Both the position numbers and the translations under genes were made by a program. From NCBI GenBank assembly GCA_049999765.1, contig JBNGIQ010009341.1:22795-86794 (forward strand): 64,000 nt of DNA. The letters are read 5' to 3'. Numbering within the stretch: the first letter of the stretch is position 1; each line of letters starts with the position of its first letter. Below the pieces are notes generated by a model. It saw only the letters and a list, made by a program, of their open reading frames with translations, was not told where the DNA came from and did no database searches. Below are positions 34,524 through 44,754 of the stretch, in pieces. The stretch is from Phaeoceros laevis (Eukaryota > Anthocerotophyta > Anthocerotopsida > Notothyladales).

Positions 34524-35605
34524 CTAGCTCGTCTCTCTAGAAACGTAATGGTTTAGATGTGATCCCAAGCTGATGAGCAGTATATTTGTGGAGCATCTGT
34601 TCATAAATGCTGCACATCTGCAATTGACAGACGATATTTTAGTGCGGAATGTAACTATAAACAGGACTTCTTGTCGTCTATAACATGCCCTACATTTTGT
34701 ATGCACCTTGTAAACCTCACAGCGCCTATTCGCGAAAAAAACCTCACAGAGTTTAAGCGAAACATCTTCTTCTCTCCCCAGCATTTCCGGATTGCCGGTA
34801 GCTGATTCAGCTGATAAGCTTGTTTTTAGCCTTGTATTATCTCTTTGAAAAATCTCTATGTTCACCCTTAGATGTTCACAACAGTGAAGTTCTGGATGCA
34901 CCACAACCACTTGCAGCTGCTGTTTGGAGCTGTTGTTCGTCACCTTTTATCGTCAACAGTTTGTCGTGTGCATTTGTAAGGAGCTTATGTCCATGTAACA
35001 AGTGCAGCGCATTATTTCAGTCTATCAAGCAGAATATTGAGACTAGTGTTGGCTGTATCTTTTGACTTAGCTCTACCTGCTGCTCCTTCAACTGTTCTGC
35101 TTGCTTCTCTAATTTGACTGCCAAGGCTGAATTATGTTTAAAGACTGTCCTTGGATGCTCGCAGCATCACTTCAGATTTGCAAATGTTCTCATTTATGTT
35201 CTGTGGTTTGAGGGTCGTCCCATTTACAGATGAGATAAACGTCCTTGCCAGCTGAACAGCAATGCCAAATGTGAGGTGTTACGAAGTGAAGTGCAAGCAC
35301 AGCCTTCGCCAGTGGGGCTCTCGAAAATGGAGTTTGGGCATCACAGGAAACCTTTTTCTCTGTGTTTTCACAGCAGGCATTTAACTTCGTCAATACTTGG
35401 AACACATGGAGAATTACCCGACCACCTCTTGAGGCCTCCTCTGAGATCTGAAATGGATGCACAATTTGTAGGGACCTTTCAGGTAAAGGAACTTCTGCAG
35501 TTGATGAGTAGCTTTGCACATGGGCCCCTTGCACATGAGCACACTTACCTGCTAAAATGTCCTGCATTGTGGTTAGCAGGGTCTATTTTGGTAGCCCTCG
35601 CAGTT
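34524..35605 (-). pseudogene. Truncated duplicate of the 3' end of the coiled-coil gene
   Basis: Homologous to 39134-40001, the C-terminal part of the intact coiled-coil gene. Shared blocks include NINENICKS...VMLRASKDSL and LSAES...GNPEMLGREED, but the frame is broken by stops and indels (a stop follows ASKDSL) and the upstream exons are absent. Confidence 0.75.
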
Positions 35606-35625
35606 ACAAGGTCCTCGGACCGGAA

Positions 35626-35859
35626 ATGGCCGTGGTACGCCGGTTAGCGGCATATTCGAAAGGACGCGTTTTACGCCTGCGCGGGAGCCGGTGGGTGCAC
35701 GAGGCTGTAGCCGGTGCAGCAAGCTTGCCCAAGTGTTTAGGTGCAGCCGCGTTCTACAAGGTGCGGGAAACGGCGAAGTTCCTGGAGCTCGCTGTGGTGG
35801 GGTTGGGAGCCAGTGTTGGCCTGCGCGCTACAGCTGCATGGCGTTCGGGCAGGTTGTAA
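35626..35859 (+). other. Open frame of unknown status upstream of the GPN pseudogene
   Basis: An ATG at 35626 opens 77 codons with a basic, transit-peptide-like start ([17 protein letters not shown]) and alanine/glycine-rich continuation, overlapping the start of the GTPase pseudogene in another frame. A diverged, disrupted copy of this stretch lies at 27836-27945. It may be a fragment of an unrelated gene. No family was recognised. Confidence 0.3.
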
Positions 35860-37629
35860 TTGGGCCTTACGGCTCCGGCAAGACTACATATTGCACTGGC
35901 CTTTCTCAGTTCCTTCAGCTCACTGGCAGGAAAGTTGCAGTGCTGAATTTGGACCCAGCAAATGATAGACTACCGTATCCTTCCTGATTCTTCAAGCAAT
36001 TCGTGAGCGGGCTAGGTTGGGATTTTGCTTGAGCTACGCAGATGTTCTTTGACTGTTATCCTCCACCGACTCAGGTACGAGTGTGCAGTTAATATTGAGG
36101 AACTCGTGAAGCTGGAAGATGTGATGGTGCAGCATGAGTTGGGCCGCAACGGAGGTTCCAGTTTGTCACTCAAATATGTTCACCAAGCACCTAGCAGGAT
36201 TCTGAAGTTTGCCTTCGGCATCTTCTGAATTGCCTTTGACATTGCAATTGCAGGTCTGGTTTATTGCATGGACTGTTTGTCCAAAAACCTGGACTGGCTG
36301 CAGGCTAAGTTACAGCCACTTGCCAAAGGTCAGCTGTCTGTAGATTGAACGGTATACTGCTAATGCCTCCGACCGACGGCAGGTTTACTGTTGTGCGCTT
36401 ATTAAGCAGAAGATGGCAAAGTTGGATATGTTCTGATGGTGCCAAAATCACAGATCATTACTTCCTACTCGACTTCCCTGGTCAGGTGGAGCTTTTCACC
36501 TTGCATTCAAGCTCCAGGGATGTTAATTCTTCACATGAAAAATAAATGAGAATACCGGGTATCACTGCTCCACTTTTCGTTGGAATGTCTCAATTGATTA
36601 CCAGCTGCTACCGTGTTAAACCGTGTTAGATCGTATTTGAACTTTCTGACATGACTGATGATTGTTGTATAACGGCTGACCGCTGTGAATTTGGTAGATT
36701 CACATCTATGCACCGATCCTGGGAAGTACGTGTCAGCTTTGTTACTGTCCCTGTCAACCATGCTGCATCTGGAACTACCGCATGTGAACGTTATGTCTAA
36801 AATCGACTTGACTGAGAGATTTGGCAAACTTGGTATGCTTTTGTTTCAGGACGAAATCAAAGTCTAGTCCTTGGTTGTCTCGGAATAGCAAGCTGGTCTA
36901 GTTAGGCGTTTGCTGCTTTGGCAGGACCATATCCCAATCCCGCAAGGCTTTGATTGATTCGTTTTGCAGATTTCAATCTGGACTTTTACACAGATGTGCA
37001 AGACTTTAACATACCTTCAAAATCACCTAGACCAGGATCCTCGTTCCACCAAATACAGGTAGAGTTACTATTTTGAAAGGTGAATAACGACTAGCCAAAG
37101 CTGTGGTTTGCAGAAAGGTTCTGGACGAGTGATTTCATGTAACTGACTTGATCCCGGTTTTGAAACTATCACCCGCTTGGGCAGGAAATTGACTGAGAGC
37201 TTGCGTGAAGTGATTCAAGACTATGGTCTGGTGAGCTTCACCACTTTGAACATTGAGGTACCAGCCACGCATAACTGTTGAGATTACAGAACCGTAGCTA
37301 CCATTACCACTCCATCATCATGTCCCAGCAATGCAGGACAAGGAGAGCGTGAATGATCTCATGAAGATTATCGACAAGACCAATGGCTATATTTTCAGGG
37401 GCATCGAAGGAGATCTGAATGAGTCCAGCAAGTGCTGCTGGGCCTCTCAACTGGGACTACTATAAATATCCGTATTGTGGTTGCTGCAGTCTTTTTGCTT
37501 CCCTTGCCTAGCGAAACAAACTGCTTGCATGTGTTTATCCTTAACAGCAAATCACAACTGCCAAGGTCCAGGAAAGGTACGTCCAACCGCACGAGCCTGG
37601 TGAAGAGGAAGTGGAGTCTGATGAGTGAG
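35838..37629 (+). pseudogene. Degenerate GPN-loop GTPase (GPN2/QQT1-like)
   Basis: Recognisable exons of a GPN-loop GTPase, a family that assists RNA polymerase II assembly and nuclear import: 35838-35974, with the P-loop [12 protein letters not shown] and NLDPAND; 36075-36154 (CAVNIEELVKLEDVM); 36254-36328; 36454-36521 (DHYFLLDFPGQVELF); about 36673-36832 ([20 protein letters not shown]); 36970-37058; 37184-37257; 37336 onward (NDLMKIIDKTNGYIF); and a C-terminal piece near 37556-37629. Lesions: the short exon between the fourth and fifth pieces is not found and the fifth has no acceptor AG near its expected start; a one-base frame change lies in the 36970-37058 exon near 37012; another lies near 37430. 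The gene is therefore probably dead, or the assembly carries several errors. It lies exactly between the two copies of the HAK/coiled-coil duplication. Confidence 0.72.
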
Positions 37630-37736
37630 GATGGGCCTACCTTGTCAAGTGGGCTCTTCTGTGTGCTGCGGATGCGATCGGATACCAATGTAAACAGGAA
37701 GCGGAGTCTGATTAGTGAGGATGAGGGCCTACCCTC
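37605..37736 (+). repeat. Short direct duplication, two copies
   Basis: GTGGAGTCTGATGAGTGAGG near 37606-37625 and GCGGAGTCTGATTAGTGAGG near 37699-37718, each followed by GGGCCTACC; period about 93 bases. The first copy encodes the acidic C-terminus of the GTPase pseudogene. Confidence 0.75.
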
Positions 37737-37766
37737 CATCCCATGGACAAAGTCGTTGCTGTGCTA

Positions 37767-38572
37767 CGATTCATTCAAACTTCAGATTTGTTTGTGTCAA
37801 GTTTCTGCCGGTGGTTAGTGTTCCTCCAGAGGAACGCTTTCTCTTTAGACGCATTGGGCCCAAGCAGTATTGCATGTATAGATGCGCTGTGCGGTATGGC
37901 TACAAGGATTTGCATAAGAAGGATGACATTTTCGAGCAGGTGCTCATGGAGCAGCCTGGAGTGCCGCTCGCGGTTTGCGGCATTGGGTAACCTTATCTTA
38001 CAGTCGGAGGAAGGTAGCCTGGGAGCTAACAGATCCCTGGGTGCAAACTGGATTGCAAAGCACCAGTGTCAATCGTTGAAGTCAACAGAACTATGTGGAT
38101 GCTTCAGAGATCTCCATGAATATAGACACGTCAGGCTTGGATCCCAGGGGAAATTCCCGTCTATTTGCAGGGTTTTTTAACAGATATAACACACTAGGTG
38201 CGGATGCGCAACTTGACGAGGGCTTGCTTTCCTGGCAAAGGCAAAGAAGCTGGTTTTGTGCATCTTCTAGGAAATACCTCTGTTCGAGCAAAAAGAAATT
38301 CAGGGCTGCTGAATAGATTAGCCATTGACTGCTGCTATTCCTTCTTACGGAGAATTTCCAACACTGAATGTCCTCCACGAAAATCTTTTGCAAGTTGGGA
38401 TGGTGTATTACGTCTGACTAATGGATGTGCCTACAGTCTGTTTCTGGCCATCCCCTGGTATAGGCTTGGGCCCTGCCAACCCCTTGTATGTTGGTTGTGC
38501 TGCAATGAGATACTCATTGTAAATTCGGCATTGTACATATTCAGATGGTTAGTGATGATAGGACTAGTTTGA
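37767..38572 (+). pseudogene. Duplicated, frameshifted 3' fragment of the HAK/KUP gene
   Basis: Corresponds to 33503-34310 of the intact transporter. The stretch around RIGPKQYCM...[11 protein letters not shown] is intact, but frame changes appear shortly after and again near 38080-38240, and the fragment has no upstream transporter exons. The C-terminal [10 protein letters not shown] block is interrupted by a deletion near 38360. Confidence 0.85.
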
Positions 38573-39133
38573 AACCTTCGGGATGGTGTGGTCTGTGGCT
38601 GTAAGTGGCTTGCTGGTACAGTCTTCTTCTTGAGGAACTATTGCCGGTAGCCATCCTCTGACCGCTGCTCCAAAAGTTTTTTGTCTCCATGTAGCGTAAT
38701 CTGGTTAGTTAAAGGAAAACACAACTTAGGGTTCATGGAATCCATGCAGAATTACCTTCAGAAATAATGCCTCAGATCTTTGCCAAACCTTCTCTTTTTG
38801 GCCTCCACACTTGGACCCCTTCCTAGGCATCCCAATCAAGCGGCTACTTTGACCAGGATTGAAACAATTGACGCCAGGCTACTGTCTTAGCCAATGGTTT
38901 CTGTGTTCTTGCCAGGTTCCTGAATTGCTAGGAGTCATCTTGATATAGAGTCGGAACTTCAGAGAGTATGATGAGCCGCAGATGCGTCAGCCATGACGCA
39001 TCTGCATTATGCGTGCTGTGGTGTAAGGTTCCTGAACTATTGTTAACAAGAACATTTGAGGTGTTCTGAAGGGATCTCTTACGTTTCATGGCTGTTTTGT
39101 CCTTCTGGAATTTGGTGAAGCTAGCTTGTCGCT
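38573..39133. other. Non-coding stretch inside duplication copy 2
   Basis: Partly absent from copy 1: from about 38710 to 39090 there is extra sequence including GATGCGTCAGCCATGACGCA, a small palindrome (ATGCGTCA/TGACGCAT) at 38975-39001. No coding signal. Confidence 0.45.
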
Positions 39134-42100
39134 CTAGAAACGTAGTGGTTTGAATGTGATACCAAGCTGAGCAGTATATTTGTGAAGCATCTGTTCATAA
39201 ATGCTGCACATCTGCAGTGACAAGCGATATTTAGTGCTTAGTGTACTCTGTAAAAAAGAAGTGGGGACTTCTTGTCGTAAATAACATGCTCTCCATTTTG
39301 TATGCACCTTGTAAACCTCACAGAGTTCAAGCTGAATATCCTCTTCCCTCCCCAGCATTTCGGGGTTGGCAGCAGCTGATTCAGCTGATAAGCTTGTCTG
39401 TCCATGTAACAAGTGCAGCTCATTATCCCGTCTATCAAGCTGAATGTTGAGGTTAGTGATAGCCTGTATCTTCTGACTAAGCTCTTTCTGCAGCTCCTTC
39501 AGCTGTTCTGCTTGCTCCTCTAATTTGATTGCCAAGGCTGCTTCATGTTTAAGACTGTCTTTGGATGCTCGCAGCATCACTTTGGATTTGCAAATGTTCT
39601 CATTTATGTTCCGTGGTTTGAGGGTCATCCCATTTACAGATGCGATGAATGTACTTGCCAGCTGAACAGCAATGCCAAATGTGAGTTGTTAGGAAGTGAA
39701 GTGCAAGCACAGCCTTCGCCAGTAGGTCTCTCGAAAATAGAGTTTGGGCTTCACAGGAACCTTTTTCTCTATGTTTTCACAGCAGGCATTTAACTTCGTC
39801 AACGCTTGAACCCATGGAGAATTACCCGACCACCTCTTGAGGCCTCCTCGCAGACCTGAAAGGGATGCACAGTTGGTAGGGACTTTCAGGTATGGAAATA
39901 TCTGCAGTGATGTGTACCTTTGCACATGAGCATGCTTACCTGCCAAAATCTCCTGCATTGTAGTTAGCTCCATGTAAGGGTCGATTTTGGTTGCCCTCGC
40001 CATCTGGTCTTGGAGCGCCGTAAGAGCTCTGGTGGCCTCCTTATTCTTCTTCAAAAGGCTCATGTACTGTACGTTGCTTGGCCTAGTCTCCTTCATAATT
40101 ACATTTTCAGACCGGAGGTGTTCTATTTCTTTCTTTAAGGTCTCAACGACATTGACAGAGTCTGGTACTGGCTTAAGTCCCCGATTGGATCCCCTATGAC
40201 ATCTTTCCTTGCGAGCTGAGTCTACATCGGCTGCTATCCTAAATTTTCTCTTGGATAGGAGTTTGCATTGAGCCACTCCTCTTGTCAAGTTGAGTTCCAA
40301 AATCACAGACTCATTTGCAAAAACAAAGTGTCTCGAAGTGTCTGTTTCATCGGCCCTTGTCTCCACTTCTTGACATCCATCTACGGCGTATTGCTCCCCT
40401 CTCGAGCTCCAGTTAAGGGCCAAACCTTTGTCATTGTCGTTCAACACCTGGGTAAGCTCAAATAGCTCCGGCCCAGTGTCCTCCAGTGGAATACATCCTG
40501 GGACAGGCTTGGGCTTTTGGAAATCTTCACTCACTTCTCCCCTTTGAAGAAAAGTGTCTGTATCGCTGCCCTTTTTAACCTTACTTTCTTCACAAGCCAG
40601 CCTCAGCTCTGCTTTCAAAGCCCTTTCCTCCATGCTGTTGAACTTCTCCTCAAAAAATTGCTTGTTTATCTCGTTAACTTTCAAGTCTTCTTGGCAAAGG
40701 GTGAGTTTCGTTTGCAAGTCTCTTATCCGGTCCATCATTTTTACATGCACCTCCCTCGTTTCTAAATCTCTTGCAGAATGTGTAAGGCAAAACTCGTCAA
40801 ACACCTCACGGCTTCCAGTGCTGACTCGGACGCCCTGGTACTTGGATGATAGTGTCTGGTAGGTATGTTGTAGCTTGCATATCTTTGCCGTGAGGTCATT
40901 GACAACTGCTTTTAGCTTTTCTACCTTGGCTTCGGGTTTAGAGTTCTCTGAAGTAGGACACGGACTTTTTGGCTCCCATCCCTTGCTTTGATATTCAGCA
41001 AGCTCCAAAGCAAGAGCTTGCGCTCGACCACGTTCACTGTTCAGGTCCTTCTGAAGCCTCTTGACCTGAGGAAGCAGAGGGTAGTCAAAGCAAGATAGCT
41101 CTTTGAGATGCAAGAACAAGATCTAACTTAACTTGTTAGTTACAGTCATAATTCATTGCACGTCCAAAAGTACATTCAGACTGTCTGTTGCAGGTTGCTT
41201 GCTGCCACTTGCTGCAGCAGTTTTGAGATGTTGGACCTCCTGCTTCAGCCTTGAAACTAGATCTTCCAGATATATGCACTTTCTCCTCGCACGCTCATAG
41301 TTTTGAGAAATGCTCCTTTGAAGATTCATGTCTACCTGTGAGTCCAGAGTACGAGCAAGCTGAAGCTCAAGCCCCTTTATTCTGTCCATGAGCTGTTTGA
41401 TTTTGCATTCCTTGACACCTGCACCGACAATGTATTTGAATTACAAGTGGCACTGAACCTTGTGGCATACAATACGAGTGTTTCTAGAGTAGGCAAGATG
41501 ACATAGAAGCATTGGTGCTCTACTTGCAAGGTCTGGAAGCAACATGGTAGAGCGTTTACTCAGCCTTAGCTTGAACTTCTCCACAAACGCATCTGACCTC
41601 CTGGGTGATGCTTGCCCTAGTTGAAGTTCCAGTTCCTGCAACCAGTGAGAAGCTGGACTTATTCCATGGTGTCTACTATGTAGCGATCCTAAGTCTAAGA
41701 GCTGCAGAGGGGTTGCACACCTGCGCGCTGGTGCCTCTCAGAACAATTTGCTGATCCTGCTTCCCTTCTTCAACTTGGGCTTCCAAGTCTCGGCAGCTTC
41801 AATTGTAAGACTACAAACAATGAGCCACATTCTATCCAAATCTGAGGTGCATAATCGTATTCTCCTAAGCTACTCAAATAGGGTCAGCGTGAAAAGTACC
41901 TACCGTTTTTTCCAGCATTCCAAACTCTCTTGCAGTTCTCCAACTTTGCCCTCATGACCTGACAGAAGGTCACTCAGCTTTTCCTCGAGCAAGTTTGCTA
42001 AATCACCAGCTAAACCCTTTGCCGCTTCAGGTTTTTGCTTGATTAAGTCCTGTGATTAACCCAACCCACGTCTTCGTGAGCAGATACAGTCTACAGCTGC

Positions 42101-42941
42101 GATGATGGCTACAGCTGTAATGATGCCTACAGCCTTGGCAAGGTACGGGATTAAGGGACCTTCAAAGCAGACTTGATTTCTTCCAAGCTTCGGTCGTCCT
42201 TCATAGACAGTACGCCATGCAGACATTCTATCTCCTTTCTGTCTTTGTTTTGCTGGTCCAGAGCAATTTCACAGGCATCTTCAATGGCCGTCTGTAAAGA
42301 CATTAGAAGTTTCTCCTTTTCTCGAAGTTTTGAACGTAGCCGTCTAACAGTTGCATGCTCGAGTGCGTACTTTTTCTGCAGACCAGAAACAGGATCACAA
42401 CACGATCCGTTCGAACTGAGGCTACAGCCAGGCAGGATTGCCATGTACCTGAGCCAGTCTAAGCGTATCTCCCTTGTCATCGTCTGAGAGTTCTTTGGAG
42501 AACAAAGCCTCTTGAAAATGGTCTTGAATTTCAAACAAGGTGGATCCAAACCTTTCCAGCACATCAGCTTTCACGCTCTCAGAGATGTTACTTGTTGTCT
42601 TCATGCTGGCAGGCATGGAATCCTCCATCTGTACCAACATGGCTCGGCAGAAAGCAGCCTACGACATCAAAGAGCCATAATGCCAGTGTAACTGGAGAAC
42701 CCACAACTTCGAGGCAATTGGCCTGTGATTGCAGCACCTAGTATGTTGTCCAGTTTCTCCAAAGTTTCTCACGCAGACAAGATCCACCATTTGGTGTGGA
42801 CTGATTTCAGCTTTCAGCCGGTCCCTTTTGGCAATTTCCAGTTCGTGCAACTTCGCTGAATGGGAAAAGAGAGTCTTCCCCTGAGCAACGCCTCAAGGGA
42901 GTTTAACGGAATTCTTTTCACGCAAATGTACCCCCCTCCAT
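39134..42941 (-). CDS. Large coiled-coil protein of unknown function
   Basis: Multi-exon minus-strand gene. Proposed pieces from the 5' end: 42941-42932 (MEG), 42855-42773 (KLHELEIAKRDRLKAEIS), 42658-42449 (VQMEDSMPASMKTTSNISES), 42375-42160 (RRLRSKLREKEKLLMSLQ), about 42050-41905, further exons at about 41640-41560 and 41419-41180 (VKECKIKQLMDRIKGLELQL), the large exon 41065-39940, and a terminal exon around 39640-39134 (KLEEQAEQLKELQKELSQK). The product is almost entirely heptad-rich coiled coil with charged residues, without a motor, kinase or other recognised domain. Structural roles at cytoskeleton, cilia or phragmoplast are possible but not shown. The junction into the terminal exon is unsolved: the consensus donor after MQEILAG joins out of frame to the coiled-coil frame and would end at KWDDPQTTEHK. 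The 3' end is duplicated at 34524-35605. Confidence 0.6.
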
Positions 42942-43540
42942 CAGAGTTTTAGGGCTTGGTTATCACAGTGCTTGTAACGGTTATGACCCCGCCATCCCGG
43001 CGCCAACGGTCGTTTGTAGGGTTTCGCCTTTGGTGGTCCTGTCTTGCTGGCCCGAGGCTGGCGGTTCTCAGTGTGAAGGAAGAGCAAAACGAACTTGCGC
43101 TCAGTGAATCTTGTTCTTGCAGTCTGAGAGAAGTGCTGTGTTATCGGCTTGCGCTACTGCGGGTTGGTTTGTGCTAAAGTGCTCAGCAGTTGCTTCGGAC
43201 ATTCGTTGCCTCGGACAACATTTGATGCAGCTGGTTAAGGAAGGGCAAACCGATCTTGACGCTCTCAGGGATCTTGGCGCTCAGTCTGAGAGACGGCTCT
43301 CTTTTCTGTGCTGGATTGTGCTATTGCATCTGTGCCGTGTTTCAATTGTGCTATACTGCTGGTCCTGGCAACTGATACGCTGTGCGTTGCAAGCGTCTCA
43401 CACTGTCAAAGAAACTGCGTACAGGTGGATGGTGTCTGAGGTGAGTAAGAAGTGGGGAACAATCCGCCGATGCAATTGCTGTTTTGTCTCTAAATTGTGC
43501 AAGAGTTAGCTACGGCTTGGAAACCAAAGTTCTGTGCTCA
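42942..43540. other. Intergenic or 5' region with weak coding signs
   Basis: Divergent interval between the coiled-coil gene and the next plus-strand ORF. Open stretches at 43111-43460 end at a possible GTGAGT donor, so a leader exon of the following gene is possible. Confidence 0.35.
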
Positions 43541-44248
43541 ATGAAGTCTCCAATTGGAAACTCAGTCGAGCCCGCCAGTCCGAGTTGCAATGCGACGGTC
43601 TTCGTAGACGGTCAGACCGACAGTCTTGGGAAGAGCCAAGCGCCTTGCCTGGATAGGAACAGGGTTGGGGATGGTATTTGCAAACCTGATCTTGCTGCAC
43701 CGGTTCTTCCTGCTAGCGGTGCGAATTTTGTTGATTGTTCCGTCGGTTCTCCTGGATTCAGAGTAGCAGACGGAACCGGCGACACTCAGAGTCATTGCAA
43801 TAGCAGCTTGTTCTGCCTAGATAGTAACAGGGATCAGGATGGTGCTAGCCTATCTGCGCTTGCCTCCCCAGTTCCTGCTTGTGGACGTGCTAACCCTATT
43901 AATGGTTGCATTTCTTCTCCTGAATTGACGATTGCAGTAGGTCAGGACAGGCAAGTATTAACGTCTTCATCTAACAGACGCTTGGGAAGAAGCGAACCTG
44001 TTGCCCCGTACCCGAGTAGCTTTTGGAAGCGAAGCTCTGGCAGCTCCCCTGCTACAGGTGCGGATTCCACACCCTATGCAGAGAATATGACAGATGCTTA
44101 CTCGACTTCACTGACGTCCCCAAAGGTGACTCTGCAAAGAGGTTTGGAGCCGGCTGGTGCTCCAAAGAAGATGAGAAACCTCAAGTCCTTGGAGATCAGG
44201 CCTCGTAGGAATTTGAGTCCGGAAGTGTGTCGTAGGTTAGAGTTTTGA
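43541..44248 (+). CDS. Uncharacterised protein
   Basis: Open frame of 235 residues from the ATG at 43541; the frame stays open further 5' to 43484. The middle is low in hydrophobic segments and rich in Ser, Pro, Gly and Asp with repeated-looking cysteine/asparagine phrases (LDRNRVGDG and LDSNRDQDG; CSVGSPGF and CISSPEL), suggesting internal duplication. The C-terminus is basic (KKMRNLKSLEIRPRRNLSPEVCRRLEF). No family was recognised. It could be the last exon of a longer gene. The reading frame length and the phrase-like repeats make chance unlikely but not excluded. Confidence 0.45.
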   Translation: MKSPIGNSVEPASPSCNATVFVDGQTDSLGKSQAPCLDRNRVGDGICKPDLAAPVLPASGANFVDCSVGSPGFRVADGTGDTQSHCNSSLFCLDSNRDQDGASLSALASPVPACGRANPINGCISSPELTIAVGQDRQVLTSSSNRRLGRSEPVAPYPSSFWKRSSGSSPATGADSTPYAENMTDAYSTSLTSPKVTLQRGLEPAGAPKKMRNLKSLEIRPRRNLSPEVCRRLEF

Positions 44249-44383
44249 CAGTTCAGGAGCAGCTTTGCACTCTACAGCCTACTCTTCAGGTGCAACTTAC
44301 ACGCAGGTTCAGCTGACTCAGGCCCGCAGGGTTATGGATGAACAACTTGTGCCATAGCGGAGACGAACGTCATTCGGCGGATT

Positions 44384-44460
44384 AGTTGCTAGGACCAGCA
44401 GTATAGCAGCGTATCAGTTGCCAGGACCAGCAGTATAGCAGCGTATCAGTTGCCAGGACC
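44384..44460 (+). repeat. 32-bp tandem repeat
   Basis: Units AGTTGC(T/C)AGGACCAGCAGTA and following bases repeat at 44384, 44416 and, partially, 44448. Confidence 0.85.
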
Positions 44461-44601
44461 GGTGGACCTTACTCTTTGGGAAGGGCGCTGCGTTAACTGG
44501 CCGGCACCTTTAATATACTAGACGCTCTTAATTAAGGACCGCCGGTCCAGCACACGGCTGGCTATATACGTAGGGAGCTTGCTTTTCGGAATCTAAAAAG
44601 T

Positions 44602-44739
44602 TTATAAGCGCCTTCTAGGACTAGCGCCTTCTCATTGTCATTTGTGGAACTCCCTCTTGAAAGCTTGGGTTTATAAGCGCCTTTTAGGACTAGCGCCTTC
44701 TCATTGTCATCTGTGGGACTCCCTCTTGAAAGCTTGGGT
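44602..44739 (+). repeat. 69-bp tandem repeat, two copies, upstream of the F-box gene
   Basis: TTATAAGCGCCTT(C/T)TAGGAC starts at 44602 and 44671; the copies differ at only a few bases. They end 16 bases before the F-box ATG, so they probably lie in its leader or core promoter. Confidence 0.9.
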
Positions 44740-44754
44740 CCGCACAAGATTTAG

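Larger units (their letters stand above)
33503..35605 (+). repeat. Segmental duplication, copy 1
   Basis: Begins in the last HAK exon (GCGATTCATTCAAC) and continues past the HAK stop into the 3' end of a coiled-coil gene on the other strand. Copy 2 is at 37767-40001 in the same orientation, with scattered substitutions and indels. Confidence 0.85.
37767..40001 (+). repeat. Segmental duplication, copy 2
   Basis: Direct repeat of 33503-35605. It joins the HAK 3' fragment to the genuine 3' end of the coiled-coil gene, so this side retains the intact coiled-coil gene and copy 1 retains the intact HAK gene. Confidence 0.85.
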
